Shown here: piece by piece, positions 24,301 to 35,590 of the stretch | How the letters are laid out: every line of letters starts with the position of its first letter | Position numbering within the stretch: the stretch's first letter is position 1 | DNA from: Branchiostoma floridae | Lineage: Eukaryota > Chordata > Leptocardii > Amphioxiformes > Branchiostomatidae | Length of the DNA stretch: 64,000 nucleotides | Direction of reading: 5' to 3' | Assembly: GCF_000003815.2 (NCBI RefSeq) | Contig: NW_023365749.1 | Span: 1 to 64,000 of the forward strand | The notes under the pieces: model-generated | What the model saw: only the letters and a program-made list of their open reading frames with translations | Database searches by the model: none | What the model was told of the DNA's origin: nothing | Position numbers and translations under genes: made by a program

Positions 24301-27300
24301 TTGTAAATTAGCGTTTCATGGTAGCTCTCCTAACATGCTGATTACCATAAAGAACATACAGTAAACAAATCCACCTTCTATAAAGGCATTTAATGTTGAA
24401 GAGTTGGTAGAGAGTTCTAAGTGACCAGCATTTAGTCCCTATAGTTACTGATGTATATTTTTTGTTTCTATTTTGTAGAGATGACCACAGCAGACCTGGA
24501 CCCTCTGCTAGAGACCCCAAAGCCACTAGAGAGGCCAGCTCAACTCAGAGAGACCTGGCAGACAGGCATCAAGGTGCCTGCAGACAGAGCAACATTGGAA
24601 GTTATCACCAGGAAAAGTCTCCAGAGAGAGAAAGTAGAAGAGAAGGACCCTCTGGTAGAGACTCTAAACCCACAAGAGAGGCCAGTTCAATTCAGAGGGA
24701 CATGACAGGCAGGCAACAGTCTTATCCGCAAGTAAATCTCCCAGACACAAGTAGAAGGGAAAGAACTGATGACTTGAAGTCAAATCCTGATCACAGCAGA
24801 CCTGGGTCATTAAGTAGAGAGTCCACCATCACACAAGAGGCCAGTTCAAGCCACAGTGACCTAAAAGACAGGCAGCATCAACATGGGAAACGTAACAACA
24901 TGACAAGTCATCAGCAGGGAGAGTCTCCAGATGGAGAAAGAAGTAGAAAAGAAGTAGCTGATGTCTTAAAGTCACATCCTGAGCACCACAGGACACAGAC
25001 TGGAGACTTAAGATGTTCTCAGTCTCCTGAGAGAGACAAGGACAGGAGAGATGGTGCCAGGAATAGGGCATGTCGCTCCAAACATTCAAAACCTGAGCTA
25101 AAAAGTAGAGAAACAAAAGAACAGACAGCTCATAAAATAGTCAGTGTACATGCTACAGAAAGGACATCTGGAGAAGGGCGTAAGCCCAGACAGGTAAGCC
25201 AGGATACAGATAAACTAGAAACAAAAGAAAGAGAAGCGATTGAAGGCACAGATAAAAAAGCATCTCAACATGTTCATGCTCAAGAAAAAAGTAAGTCAAC
25301 TGAATACAGAGATGAGGTGACAAGTCCTCACGGCCCGCACACGCCGTCTTCTCCTTACCCTTTCTCTGAGGAAGAAGTAAAGGTGGGCCAAACGTCTCCT
25401 AAGGAAGCTGTGACAGGAGGTCCAAAGACTCCTCCAGAACCTTACCCATATGAAGATGCTGTGAGTAGGAACTTAAGAAATTACAAAGATAAGCATCACA
25501 AACAAGAAGGGAGGAAAAAAAGGGTGGCGGATGATGAGAGTAGAAGACATTCTGGGGAAGGGAAGAAAGATTCTGCCTACTGCTCATCTGGGAGTGAGAG
25601 CCTCTCTAGAAACAGTCGGGAAAAAAGTGTTGAAGATAAGAGAGAGGAAGATGAAAAATACAGAAGGAGAAAGGATATCTCTAAAGCCGACCTAAAATCA
25701 AGGAAACAGTCCGGAGATTCATCCAGAGAAAAACATGAGAATGATGGTAGAAGTAGTCATGAAAAAAGTTCAGAAGACAAGAGAACAGAGAGTGACAAAG
25801 ACGGAGGGAGAGAACACATCTCTAAGGGTGATTTGAGACAGAAACTACATGTACGTCAGAAGAAAGAGTCCAGAAATAGGTCCCAAGAAAGATCTTCTGA
25901 TGATTATAAAAGGAGGGACCATGACAAAAGGAGAGCAGATGAACAGAGAGATCATAACTCAAGGAAAAGTAAGGAAGACAGGCATGGGAAGGAATCTGAT
26001 GGCAGGACAACAGAGAGGGGGAGGAGAAAACACAGGGAGGAAAGATCTACAGAGAGGGACAGAAGTAATGCCAGACTGCAGAGGGAGGAGAGGAGGAACT
26101 CCTCAAGAGGAGACAAAAGTGACAGGAGCCAACCTTCTAGGGACACAAGGGAGGCTCACAAAAGAAAGAGGTCATCTTCAGGTGAGCTGAGACGTCTTGA
26201 AGAAAGAACAAAAGTCTCACCTCCAAGGAAGAAGCAATATGGGAAGGATTCTGATGGACGTCAACAGTCTCGGGAAATGAAAAAGTCCAGCTCAAGACAC
26301 AGGGACAGGTCTGAAGGAAGAGACAAGGAGAGGTTAAGACGGAGAAGCAGTGAAAGGGCAGACCGTCTCCATGACAACAGCAAGGAGCCTGACAGAAGGG
26401 GTCATAGGTCAAAGTTCGTGAGCTACAGATACAGGTCTGAAGACAGTGATGGTGACCCTGACAGGTACCGATCTCTGAGCGTGGAGACTAACTCAACATC
26501 GGGAAGCAGTTCAGCTTGTAGTGTTGCTGCCCTTAATGATGTTCAGAAATACTTACCTACTAGCTTTGAGGGCAGTCTTCGCGCTTCGAGGAGTCGGGAA
26601 GCTGGACTGCAAGAGAGCGGAACAGCTTTGACAAGTCCTGTTGGAGGCAGTTATATCAGTGAAGAGCCATTGGTTGACATGGTAGGAGAGGGGACAGGAG
26701 TTTTAGATGGACAAGCCAAAGAAGAGAAGAGTCAGAAACAGTACAGGGGCAATGATGAACACTTGACCAGTCCTCTAAGAGGCAGGGATGACAGAGGAAG
26801 ATCCTCACAGAACAGCCCTGACTGTGCCACTGACAGGACAGAAGCTGTAAGCAGCCAGCATTCAGTACCAGCAAGTGATCAACTCCAGGCAACACGTGAT
26901 GAAAGTGAGATGGAAGAAGTGACCAGCACCACAACTGAGCAGCCAGACAGAAGAGCAACAGTCAGAGAAAAGCTTCTTTCCGAGAGTGCTGAAGAGTTGG
27001 GCATGATCTTCGCTCCCGTGAAGAGGAAGAGGGAAGATGCCAAACAGGAATATGTAAGTTCCCCTGCTGCTAAGAAGAAAAAGGCTGCCCAGAACTCTCC
27101 AACGAAAAAGACAAGACTGTCTCCAAGGAAGAATCTGAAGGAAAGTCCATCCAAGAAAGTCACATGTAGTCCTACGAAGTCTCCTCAAAAGATCCCTCAG
27201 GAAGGTGAAGACTCAACTGAAATTACTCCAAGCACTTTTGTGTCTCCTCCAAAAACTCCTAAGAAGTCCCCGCAAACGTCTCCTAAGAAGGCAGCTACAT

Positions 27301-30300
27301 CTCCGCACAAGAGTTCAAAGAAGGTCTTCAAGTCCCCTCAGAAGACGCCCAGGAAATCATCAGTAGGCACTCCCAAGAAGAAGTCTAAGTCACCGAAGAA
27401 GACAGAAAACCTGGTGGAGAAGTGCAGGAGCATCGTGTGGACAGGGAAGAGCGCCCGAGGGAAGACCGTCAACCTCTTCCACATCGAGTACGAGACGGGG
27501 GACCACTCGGCGCGGGAGGTGTTCCGCAACTCGCCCCTCCTCAGCCCGGTGAGTTGATTGATTGATTTTGATTGATTTATTTATTTCTGTCGAGGTAGGT
27601 TAGACATCCAGGTAATAGGATACACCAAAAAGTAGTTACTCAAGCAACTGGATATGGTTTTAGAAATGGGCAGACATTTCAACTGGCATCCACCAGTTTT
27701 CGATCTCTTTCTATCTCCAGCAGTGATGTCAGGAACACATACTTATGACCTCCTACAAAAGTGGTGTGTTCCTGACGTCACTGTTGGAGATAGAAAGGGT
27801 CATTCTGTAAACAAGGTGGACAGAGATTGACCAAAAAATTAGAGGGGTCCCTATAGTTTAATTCAGTGTTGGAAGTAAAGTGTTAGCAATGTTTCTATAA
27901 TCATCATCATCATCATCGGTCAACGTTTCTATAATGTATTCTACCAACACAGATGAACTTTCATGCTATGAAATGTTTGGTTGTCCTTTACTAATAGTGA
28001 CTTTTTTGAACAGGTGAAGCCCCCCACCCCCCTGCTGAACCTGAGTGCCAGGAGCAGCGATGTGGAACCCCCCAGCGGTGAGGACTCCTGTAGCCTCCCC
28101 CTCCCCGCCATCAGCGCTCAGCTCAAGACAGATAACAAACTGGAGATGGAGCGACCAGTGCCTTGTTACCATGGCAACCTCGGTTTCAGCGGTCTCCATG
28201 GCAACACAGGTACTTCTTCACAAAGCAGAACAGAAACAGTGAGCCTACAGCAAAGAGAGCAGAGATTATCAGAGAGTTCCAAAATTGTTGACAATCTCGG
28301 CTTCAGCGGTCTGCATGGCAATGCAGGTACTTCTTCGCAAGATAGAACAGAAACAGTGAACTTACAGCACGAAGAGCAGAGATTATCTGAAAGTTCGAGA
28401 ATTGTTACATCATTGCTACCTCCTATTGCATCAAGTGAAGACACTTGCAGGAGTGGGTCTTCTATAGAGGAGCAAGACTTCCCCAGCACACAAGTTCCTT
28501 TCAGCAGAGGGCTTTCTGAGATCTCCGAGATGCAACAACCTGTCTCTGTCCATCTCCCTACAAATGATTCAAAACAGCAGACCAACTCATCCGAATCAAC
28601 CGGGCCGTTTGAGGTCAGTATAAATGCTGGGGATGCAACCAAGTCATCATCTTCGGATTCAAACTGTGAGGACAATATGCTAACGCAAGATGGCCACACA
28701 TCCCTGCAAAAATCAGGAGATGACAAAGGTGAGGAACTTGTTTCAACAGAGGACAACAGTGCAGAGGATTCTGGAAAAGGAAAGGAAAGGGAAGAGCTGC
28801 ACTTGAAAACTGATGGGGATCTCCGAAGAAGTGTCGAATCTAGTTTGCTCAGTATAAGCAACGAGTTCGACTCCAGTACAGCAAACCTTTCCAACGAGGA
28901 GCTCTTTGCTGTCGAGGTGCTCGCACAACTCGCTGCTGCAGCAAAAACACCAACACAAAGCCCTGTGAAGCCTGGGTTTTCCCTTCAACAGATGTCCCCT
29001 CAGAAACGTGTCACCAAGAAAAGCCCAATGAAGGTAGCCGTGACAGGGTCAACGCCCTTCAGGTTGTTCTCCCCAGGGAGAATGGAACCTACCATTGCAG
29101 CAGAAGTAGAGGTGGGGTCAGGGTGTACTCCTAAAAAGGGCTCGAGGCAGAGAAAGGGAATGGATTCACCATTTATTCCTCCTCAGCAATCAACCTCAAG
29201 TAACAAAACAGAAAAGGACAGACACATTAGCAAGAAGGGGAAGAAACACAAGAAGGGCAGTGAAAAAGTCTTAAAGGAAGATGAAATTATGTTAAACCAC
29301 CTTAAAAGGGACAGAAATGATTCAAAGCTGTTTGAAGAAGTTGTAGCAATGTCTGAAGAAGACAATAAAAACAGTAAATCCAAGAAGGCAAAACAAGACA
29401 AAGTGCCTCCGCTTGAAGTCAAGCCCTTAAGATCCAGCCCAAGGAAGCCACATGGTGACATTGCTGATGCTGCAAAACTTCATAAACCAAGCCCAAGAAA
29501 AAGTCCCAGAAAGGCCAGTACTGCGACTCCTGTGAAAAGCAGGGAAGCAACGAATAAGAAAAAATCTCCTACCAAAAGTATCACCTCAACAACAACAACA
29601 GACATCAGCAAACAGAAGACAAAAGACTCCAAACAAGGAGGAAAAGTTGAAGCTAGCCTGCAAGAAAGCAAAACTTTTACACAACATGAGGAAAACAAAG
29701 CCAGAGAATCAAGCACAAGTCCTCCTACACCGGGAAATGATGGTAAGACATTACCATCCACCTGTGTGTGGCAGACTAGGGAGACAGGAGCAACATTTAG
29801 TGACTCAGAGCAGAACTCTCTTCCAGACAGTATGCTACATGATGACCTAAAAGAGATGCATAACACTCTTATCCTCTCCCCCAAATCTAATGGACTGCAG
29901 ACTATGGCAAAGCAGCATAATGTAGCGCAGAGTGAAACATCTGCTCACAGTGATTCGAAAACTAATGATCCCTCCCTTACTGCTACAATCGGAGTGGACA
30001 GCAGCAAACAAGTCCAAAGTAGTTGTCAAAAAGCAATCCCAGGTGACCCAGAATTAAGTCAGAGGGGCTTATTGATTGTGCCAATACCAAGCAGGAAATG
30101 TGTTTCACAGAACTTGCAGCAATCTGATTGTGATAAGAAAGACTACCCAGTAACAGAATTGATGGGAAAAACAAGTAGTAAAACTCATGACGTACATAAC
30201 AATATAGAAACAGTGCCAAATGATAGCTTGAAGGAACGGATGCAAAAAGAACCAGAGCAGGTGGTCACGAGCACTTCTTCTCTTCTGCATCCCTCTAAAA

Positions 30301-33300
30301 ACTGTCCAGACACAGACCTTGTTCAGAAGGAAGCTGAACCAAAGCAAGTTACAAAGAACCACAGTCCTGAAGACCAAGGCAGCAATACACTCAGCAACAA
30401 AAGTAGGGTGGGATGCGGAATGGATCTGCCAAGTACCAAGGAAGACATCAATGTGGTACAAGATATTGAAGTGCTGCAGAAAGTAGAAATGATGGAGAGT
30501 GCTACTGTATGCTATGAACAAAACCAAGCTACAGTAGATAGACAAAGAGTAGCAATTAAAGAGACATTGTCTCAGACTGCTTTGTCTCAGGAGAAAGGAG
30601 GAACTGAAACAGGGGAGTGCACTTCAGATGAGGAAGAGCTCGATACTGTTGTCAGACATGCAGTGCAAGGATGTAAGCCAAAGTCTTCTCTGTGTATGAA
30701 GAGAGATCTTGAACAGGAATATGAAGAAGGGGAGTGTGCATCAGATGGGGAAAGGCTTCATGTTGACAAACATGGAGAGCAAACATCTAATAAAGAACAT
30801 GAAGAAGTAAAGTGCTCATCATCAGATGAGAAAGGGTTCCTTACTCTCCAACAAACAGTTGTAGTGCAAGCATCTGATAAACAGACTCGGTCAGAGGAGA
30901 TAGATGTAGCAGAACAAGAACCTGAAGAAGGCGAGTGTACATCATCAGATGAGGAGGAACTTGACACCACCATCTTGTTGCCTTTTAACACCTTAGAAGA
31001 GAAAGGGGCACACAACTCCATCGAGATGGAGACTGGCGCTTCCTTCAACAGTGACACCAGCCTACCACGCCCCTCCACGCCCTGCGGTCTGCGCCAGGAG
31101 ATGACCTTGGACCAGTTCTCTGTCCTTGACCCCGACGACCTCCGGTGCCAGAGCGCCATGTCCATCGATGTGCGTCTCATCCCGTCCACCCCCTCGGGAA
31201 AAATGGGCCCACCCAGCCGGGGGGCAACGCCCACGGGTAAGGACGCCGCCCCGACACCTGGGAAGTCGCAGCCTTCTCTTCCAAAGACACCTGCGGAGAA
31301 AAGGCAGTCAGGTGCGTTCCGACAGCTGTTCACCTCTCCTCCAGGTGGCAGGTTCGCTAGCACACCTGCCGCTGAGAGGCCGAAGCCGCCAAAGTTCCAG
31401 CTCGACGTGTCCGTCATCAGTACAAATAAAGAGGAGGACAGTCATTGCCTGGAACCTTTTGCAATGGGAGAGGCAGTAGATAAAACCTTGCAGGAGATCA
31501 AGGACACTTCGAGAGAAGCAGACACAGTAAAACCACTCCTCGAGACCGCTAACACAACAGTCCAGGACAGCAACAAGCTGCATACTAAGGATGTAAAACA
31601 TTTGGAGATGGATAAAATTTGCAGGAAGATGGAGGAAGAAAGGAAGACACTCGGTGAAAAGAAAACTTTCTCCTCCCCTGGAAGTGGGACAGTTGACACA
31701 ATTGTTGCCTCCTCCCCCAAACTGCCTCCTCCCAGGAGGCTTCCCAGCAAAACAGATGCCTTCAGAAAACACATGGCTGATGACAACCTTAAGAAAGAGA
31801 AGGAGGATACCAGAAAACGTAAAGAAGAGAGTCATAGGAAGTCTAAGTCTGTAAGAACACCGGAAAAAAGGATAGAAAGGAAAGCTTTGGATCCTTCTGA
31901 TTTCTTCCCAGACGTCTCAAGTGATGAAGATGACATCTCAGATGGTCTTGAAGATCAAGAGGAAGAAAGAGTGGAGTTACCTTCTCCTAAGAGCAAGTTT
32001 TCACTTGGGTCACCAGCAGATAGACACACTCCAAATTGTCTGCAAGAAGTGTCTTCAGTCAGGAAACAGTCTCCGAGTTCTGAAGTACCCTGGCAGCAGG
32101 AGGTGGAAGAAACTGCTATAAGAAAGCAAGTAGACATGTCAAGTGTCTTCCCAAGAGCAAAGGTGTCAGATCTGGCCACTTCTTCATCGAAACAACCTGC
32201 AAAGCAAATCAGCACCAACAGTCCTGTATCAGAAATTCATCAGAAGGATGCTAGACTGGGAGCGAACAGCTCAAATAGACAAGCTGCTGTCACTTTTGGA
32301 AAAGCAGTGCCTGGTACAGGTCAAGGTTCAAACATCAACCCCATTAATGTTGTGGACACTGCTGTGGTGGAAACAGGTAGCAGTCAACCTACCACTGCAC
32401 CAAGCATAGAAGCTGCTGATAGTCACACTACCACTTTATTAAAGAAAAGACACAGTAGCGTTTGTAAGGAGGAATCAGAAACTTCCTCCATGGCATGGCA
32501 CGAGCAGGATGTGGTAGCCAACACTGTGGTTATGCCAGCAGATATATCTGGATTAGAAGCACCCATGGCTGCAACAAGTCCTCCCCCTGATCAGATCACC
32601 AGCTTGGCAAACCCACCAAGTGTGGGAATGTCATCAGATGTCTCACCGTCAGTTCCAGCAAACATTCAGACACAGAGTGAAGCTGTACCACTCCCAACCC
32701 AGCCACAACATTTACTCTGTACAACAGGCAAGCCCCATGGAGGTGTTGCTTTTCCACAGCCATCCCTGCATGACCATTCAACTTTTCTTCCTCACAATAT
32801 CTCATCAGAACCCTGTGTGCAAAATTCCTTCATCCCAGCACCTCTAGAAGCTAAAGTAGAAGATGTCACCATCCTAGGGTCAGCTCCCCCTATCTCGTCC
32901 GCAGATGGTATATTCCGAGTTCCTCTCCCACCTGCGAATCGTGACCCACCCCCTCAGCCCATGTCACAACCAACACCGCCAGTTTTCGTAGCAGAGAGGC
33001 CGGTCATCAAGCTGAACAAGTTCTCATATGCGGCAATCTGCGCGCTGGAGGCAAACTATGGGTACGAATGGCTGTGGCCGGTAAAACCACAACCACAAGA
33101 GTCGCTAACTGCGAAACAGGAGCCGGATTTTTTGCCAACAGGTGGTGAGGAGACAAAGATGTTTGTAACAACCTGCGAAAACAATGTAGCAGCCACACAT
33201 CAACAACAACCCCTGCAAAATCATCAGTTTTCATCAAAAGCGCAAATATTAGAGCCTGTTGTTGGTGGGAAAAGTTTTTCTTCCATCCCTATTGAAAACC

Positions 33301-34865
33301 AAGATCACAGTCGTGTAGTGCAGACAGTGTCCCATGGAAGGGACAGAACCTCGGGGGTGGTCACTACAAAAATGAAAGGAAAGACAGTGAAGGACCTGCT
33401 TTCTGAGTCGAGGAAACAAAAAGGAAAATCTCAGCAGCAAAGTGGGTTCGTGGCAGGTAGAGAAGCAGTGTCAGCAAACACTAGACCAAAAAAGCAGGTG
33501 CAGCAAAGTGTACCTCAAACTCCTCTCCCACCTGGGACAGGTGTGTTTCTGCCAAGTGTGTCACAGAGACAAGGTGTGTCACAGGTACAAGGTGTGTCGC
33601 AGATGCCAGGTGCAACACAGGTGCCAGTTGTGTCACAGATGCCAGGTGTGTCACAGGTGCCAGGTATGTCACAGGTGCCAGTTGTGTCACAGGTGCCAGG
33701 TGTGTCACAGGTGCCAGGTGTGTCACAGGTGCCAGGTGTGTCACAGGTGCCAGGTGTGTCACAGGTGCCAGGTGTGTCACAGGTGCCAGGTGTGTCACAG
33801 GTGCCAGGTGTGTCACAGAGACAAGGTGTGTCACAGGTGCCAGGTGTGTCACAGGTGCCAGGTGTGTCACAGAGACAAGGTGTGTCACAGGTGCCAGGTG
33901 TGCCACATGTACAAGGTGTGTCACAGGTGCCAGGTGTAGTATCTTCCAATGTTGGAAACACAGCTCAAACATTGTATTCTACAGAGAGGAACATTTTTGA
34001 TGCCCTGTCAAGAGAGCGACTAGGTGTGTCCAGCACACCTTTAGGATCACCTATGATTGGCACACCTGTTCTTACAAACCTAAAAGGAAATACAAAATGT
34101 ACTACACCAACTGTTACCATGACACCCCCTCCAAACCAACAAAAACTACAAGAGGGCATGTCTTGCACTGCAGTTAAACATGTTCAACCCCACATGAGCA
34201 CACCCGAAGACAAAACATGCAATGAAAGGATCACATCCCCAAACCCAGACATTTGGTACCAAGCATTTGGCTCTCCCAAAGCGACAGCCCAAAGTACAGA
34301 AATGTCTGAAGCTCAGAAGATGAGAGCACACAATGACCAAGGCAAAGTTGAGCCCACGGCACCTGTGAATAAGCGTCTTGAAGAAAATCGCCAAGAAACT
34401 GTGGAAGGAGACTTGTCAGAGGGAGAAATTATAAGTGACGATGAAGACGTCACTATGGTGAAATCTTTCGAGACGCCAAATACAAGATACCACAACAAAG
34501 ACAATCACTGTAGGGAGCAACATTTAAGTGGTACATCTAGAAAAGATGGCATCATTTCAAGACACAACAACAGGGAACACAATGAACAGAGGGTAAAAAA
34601 TGACAGAAATTCACACAGGAGTAGAAGTCAGAAAGCATCAGACATGAAACGAGATAGAAAACACACAGACCACAGCCGGCATGGCTCCAGAAGGCCGACA
34701 CCAGAAGAGGGTCGGTTGAGAGAACAGAATTATAAGGAGGAAGGGAGGAGGGTGGAAAGGGGAAGAACTGAGCACAGTAGAGGGGAGAGGGTGTCTCGGG
34801 ACAGAGTAGCAGGAGATCAGGTCTCCAGAAAGGCTAGAAGGGTTGAGAAGACAGCAAGAAGGTGA
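21056..34865 (+). CDS. CASP8AP2: FLASH / CASP8-associated protein 2, histone pre-mRNA processing factor
   Basis: Six coding exons with consistent phases: 21056-21376, 21794-21868, 22796-22911, 24192-24260, 24479-27548, 28014-34865, giving 3,500 residues (human 1,982). FLASH sits in the histone locus body, binds Lsm11 and recruits the cleavage complex to histone pre-mRNA. The decisive match is the coiled-coil stretch ENQALKKNISALFVTAKAEL, against NQSLKKNISALIKTARVEI in human. Ahead of it are four LDLY-type motifs (residues 12-15, 42-45, 59-62, 89-92). The rest is predicted disordered: an Arg/Ser/Glu-rich region (about 350-750), two Ser-Pro-Lys blocks (about 1052-1170 and after 28980), EEGE(C/I)xSD acidic motifs, a 21-unit hexapeptide repeat (3066-3191) and an RS-like C-terminus. 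The start ATG 21056 follows an acceptor closely. The SANT/Myb domain that ends human FLASH is not found. The 3' signal is AATAAA at 35565-35570. Confidence 0.87.
22573..22623 (+). pseudogene. Decayed duplicate of FLASH exon 3
   Basis: The first 51 bases of exon 22796-22911 (AAACAGACCCTTGCTGCAGA onward) recur 223 bases upstream with few changes. Flanking intron sequence (GAATTAAAACGACTGTTCTC) is duplicated too. In the copy the acceptor CCCCCAG has become CCCACTG, so the splice AG is gone, and the frame decays after 17 codons. Confidence 0.8.
23124..23216. mobile_element. Foldback MITE-like hairpin in FLASH intron
   Basis: Arms 23124-23156 and 23184-23216 are inverted copies, with about 31 of 33 positions matching. 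The sequence just after (23270-23335) carries the CAGTTGCTTAAGTAACT and CTACCTGGATGTCT motifs of the family at 10180-10345. Confidence 0.65.
27596..27800. mobile_element. MITE-like inverted repeat in FLASH intron 5
   Basis: AGGTTAGACATCCAGGTAAT (27596 onward) and AGTTACTCAAGCAACTGGAT are the family motifs in reverse. Further in, CTATCTCCAGCAGTGATGTC near 27710 pairs with GACGTCACTGTTGGAGATAG near 27774, giving a foldback of about 34-base arms. Confidence 0.6.
33558..33935 (+). repeat. CASP8AP2: 18-bp coding minisatellite (VSQVPG)n in FLASH
   Basis: Twenty-one contiguous 18-base units, consensus GTGTCACAGGTGCCAGGT, encode hexapeptides VSQVPG with variants VSQRQG, VSQMPG, ATQVPV, VPHVQG. Seven identical units stand in the middle. 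The reading frame is kept, as 18 is a multiple of three. Copy number is likely variable between haplotypes (inference). Confidence 0.95.
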
Positions 34866-35590
34866 TGAAAAGGTCTTTAAGTAGATTCAAAGTACCATGC
34901 AAGAAATGCAATAGATGCTTATTTTGTGGCGCAAAATTGTGGTTCAGATGTTTTGTTCTTGATGATTTGTCAGACTCAGGCCACACAAGTTCAAACTTCA
35001 AATTATGATCAAAAACTTTTTTTCATCTCTTAATACTCCTATCAAAGGTGTAAGTCCTTTTATGATTAGCAGTGTATGAGCAGATAATGATATCAACATT
35101 GTGTGGCCCTGGTGAAAATAAGATAGGTTGAGGGTTGAATTCTTTGATTTGACATTAGATTCTTACAGTTATTTGTCTGATTCTCTGCATTGTCCAAAAT
35201 CCAGGTCCATGACTGTTCCTGTCCTTGTGTTTGCCTGCCTCTGTTACATCATGATGATTGACATGATATGAATAGAAATAACCAATTACTTGATTTTACT
35301 CAGGAACTACTTTTGTAGTCTTATATAGTACACCAACTTGTCAATGATTGATTTGCCGCAAGCACACTTCTCTGTTGAATGTATTGATTGGACTATTATG
35401 TATCTTTCTAATAATATGTCTAAACAGTGTAAGAGAAAATGCAATGTTTACATCAACTGTGGGTTATTCAGCATCATGTATTCATGTTTTTATTATTCAA
35501 AGGTGCCTTATTTGTCAAATTGTGATTGATGCAGAATCTGAATATTTGTGGAATTGTAATATTGAATAAAGCTCTTTAGAGTTTATAAAT
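34866..35590 (+). other. FLASH 3' UTR
   Basis: AT-rich, without coding signal, from the TGA to a canonical AATAAA at 35565-35570. A donor-like AAG|GTGATG overlaps the stop codon, so an alternative spliced end cannot be excluded. Confidence 0.55.

Noticed and set aside
33442-33972. Cys-rich (VCHRCQ)n and HLAPVT/CDTPGT repeat proteins in other frames
   Set aside because: They are frame shadows of the 18-bp minisatellite inside the FLASH exon; the sense frame continues on both sides for thousands of bases.
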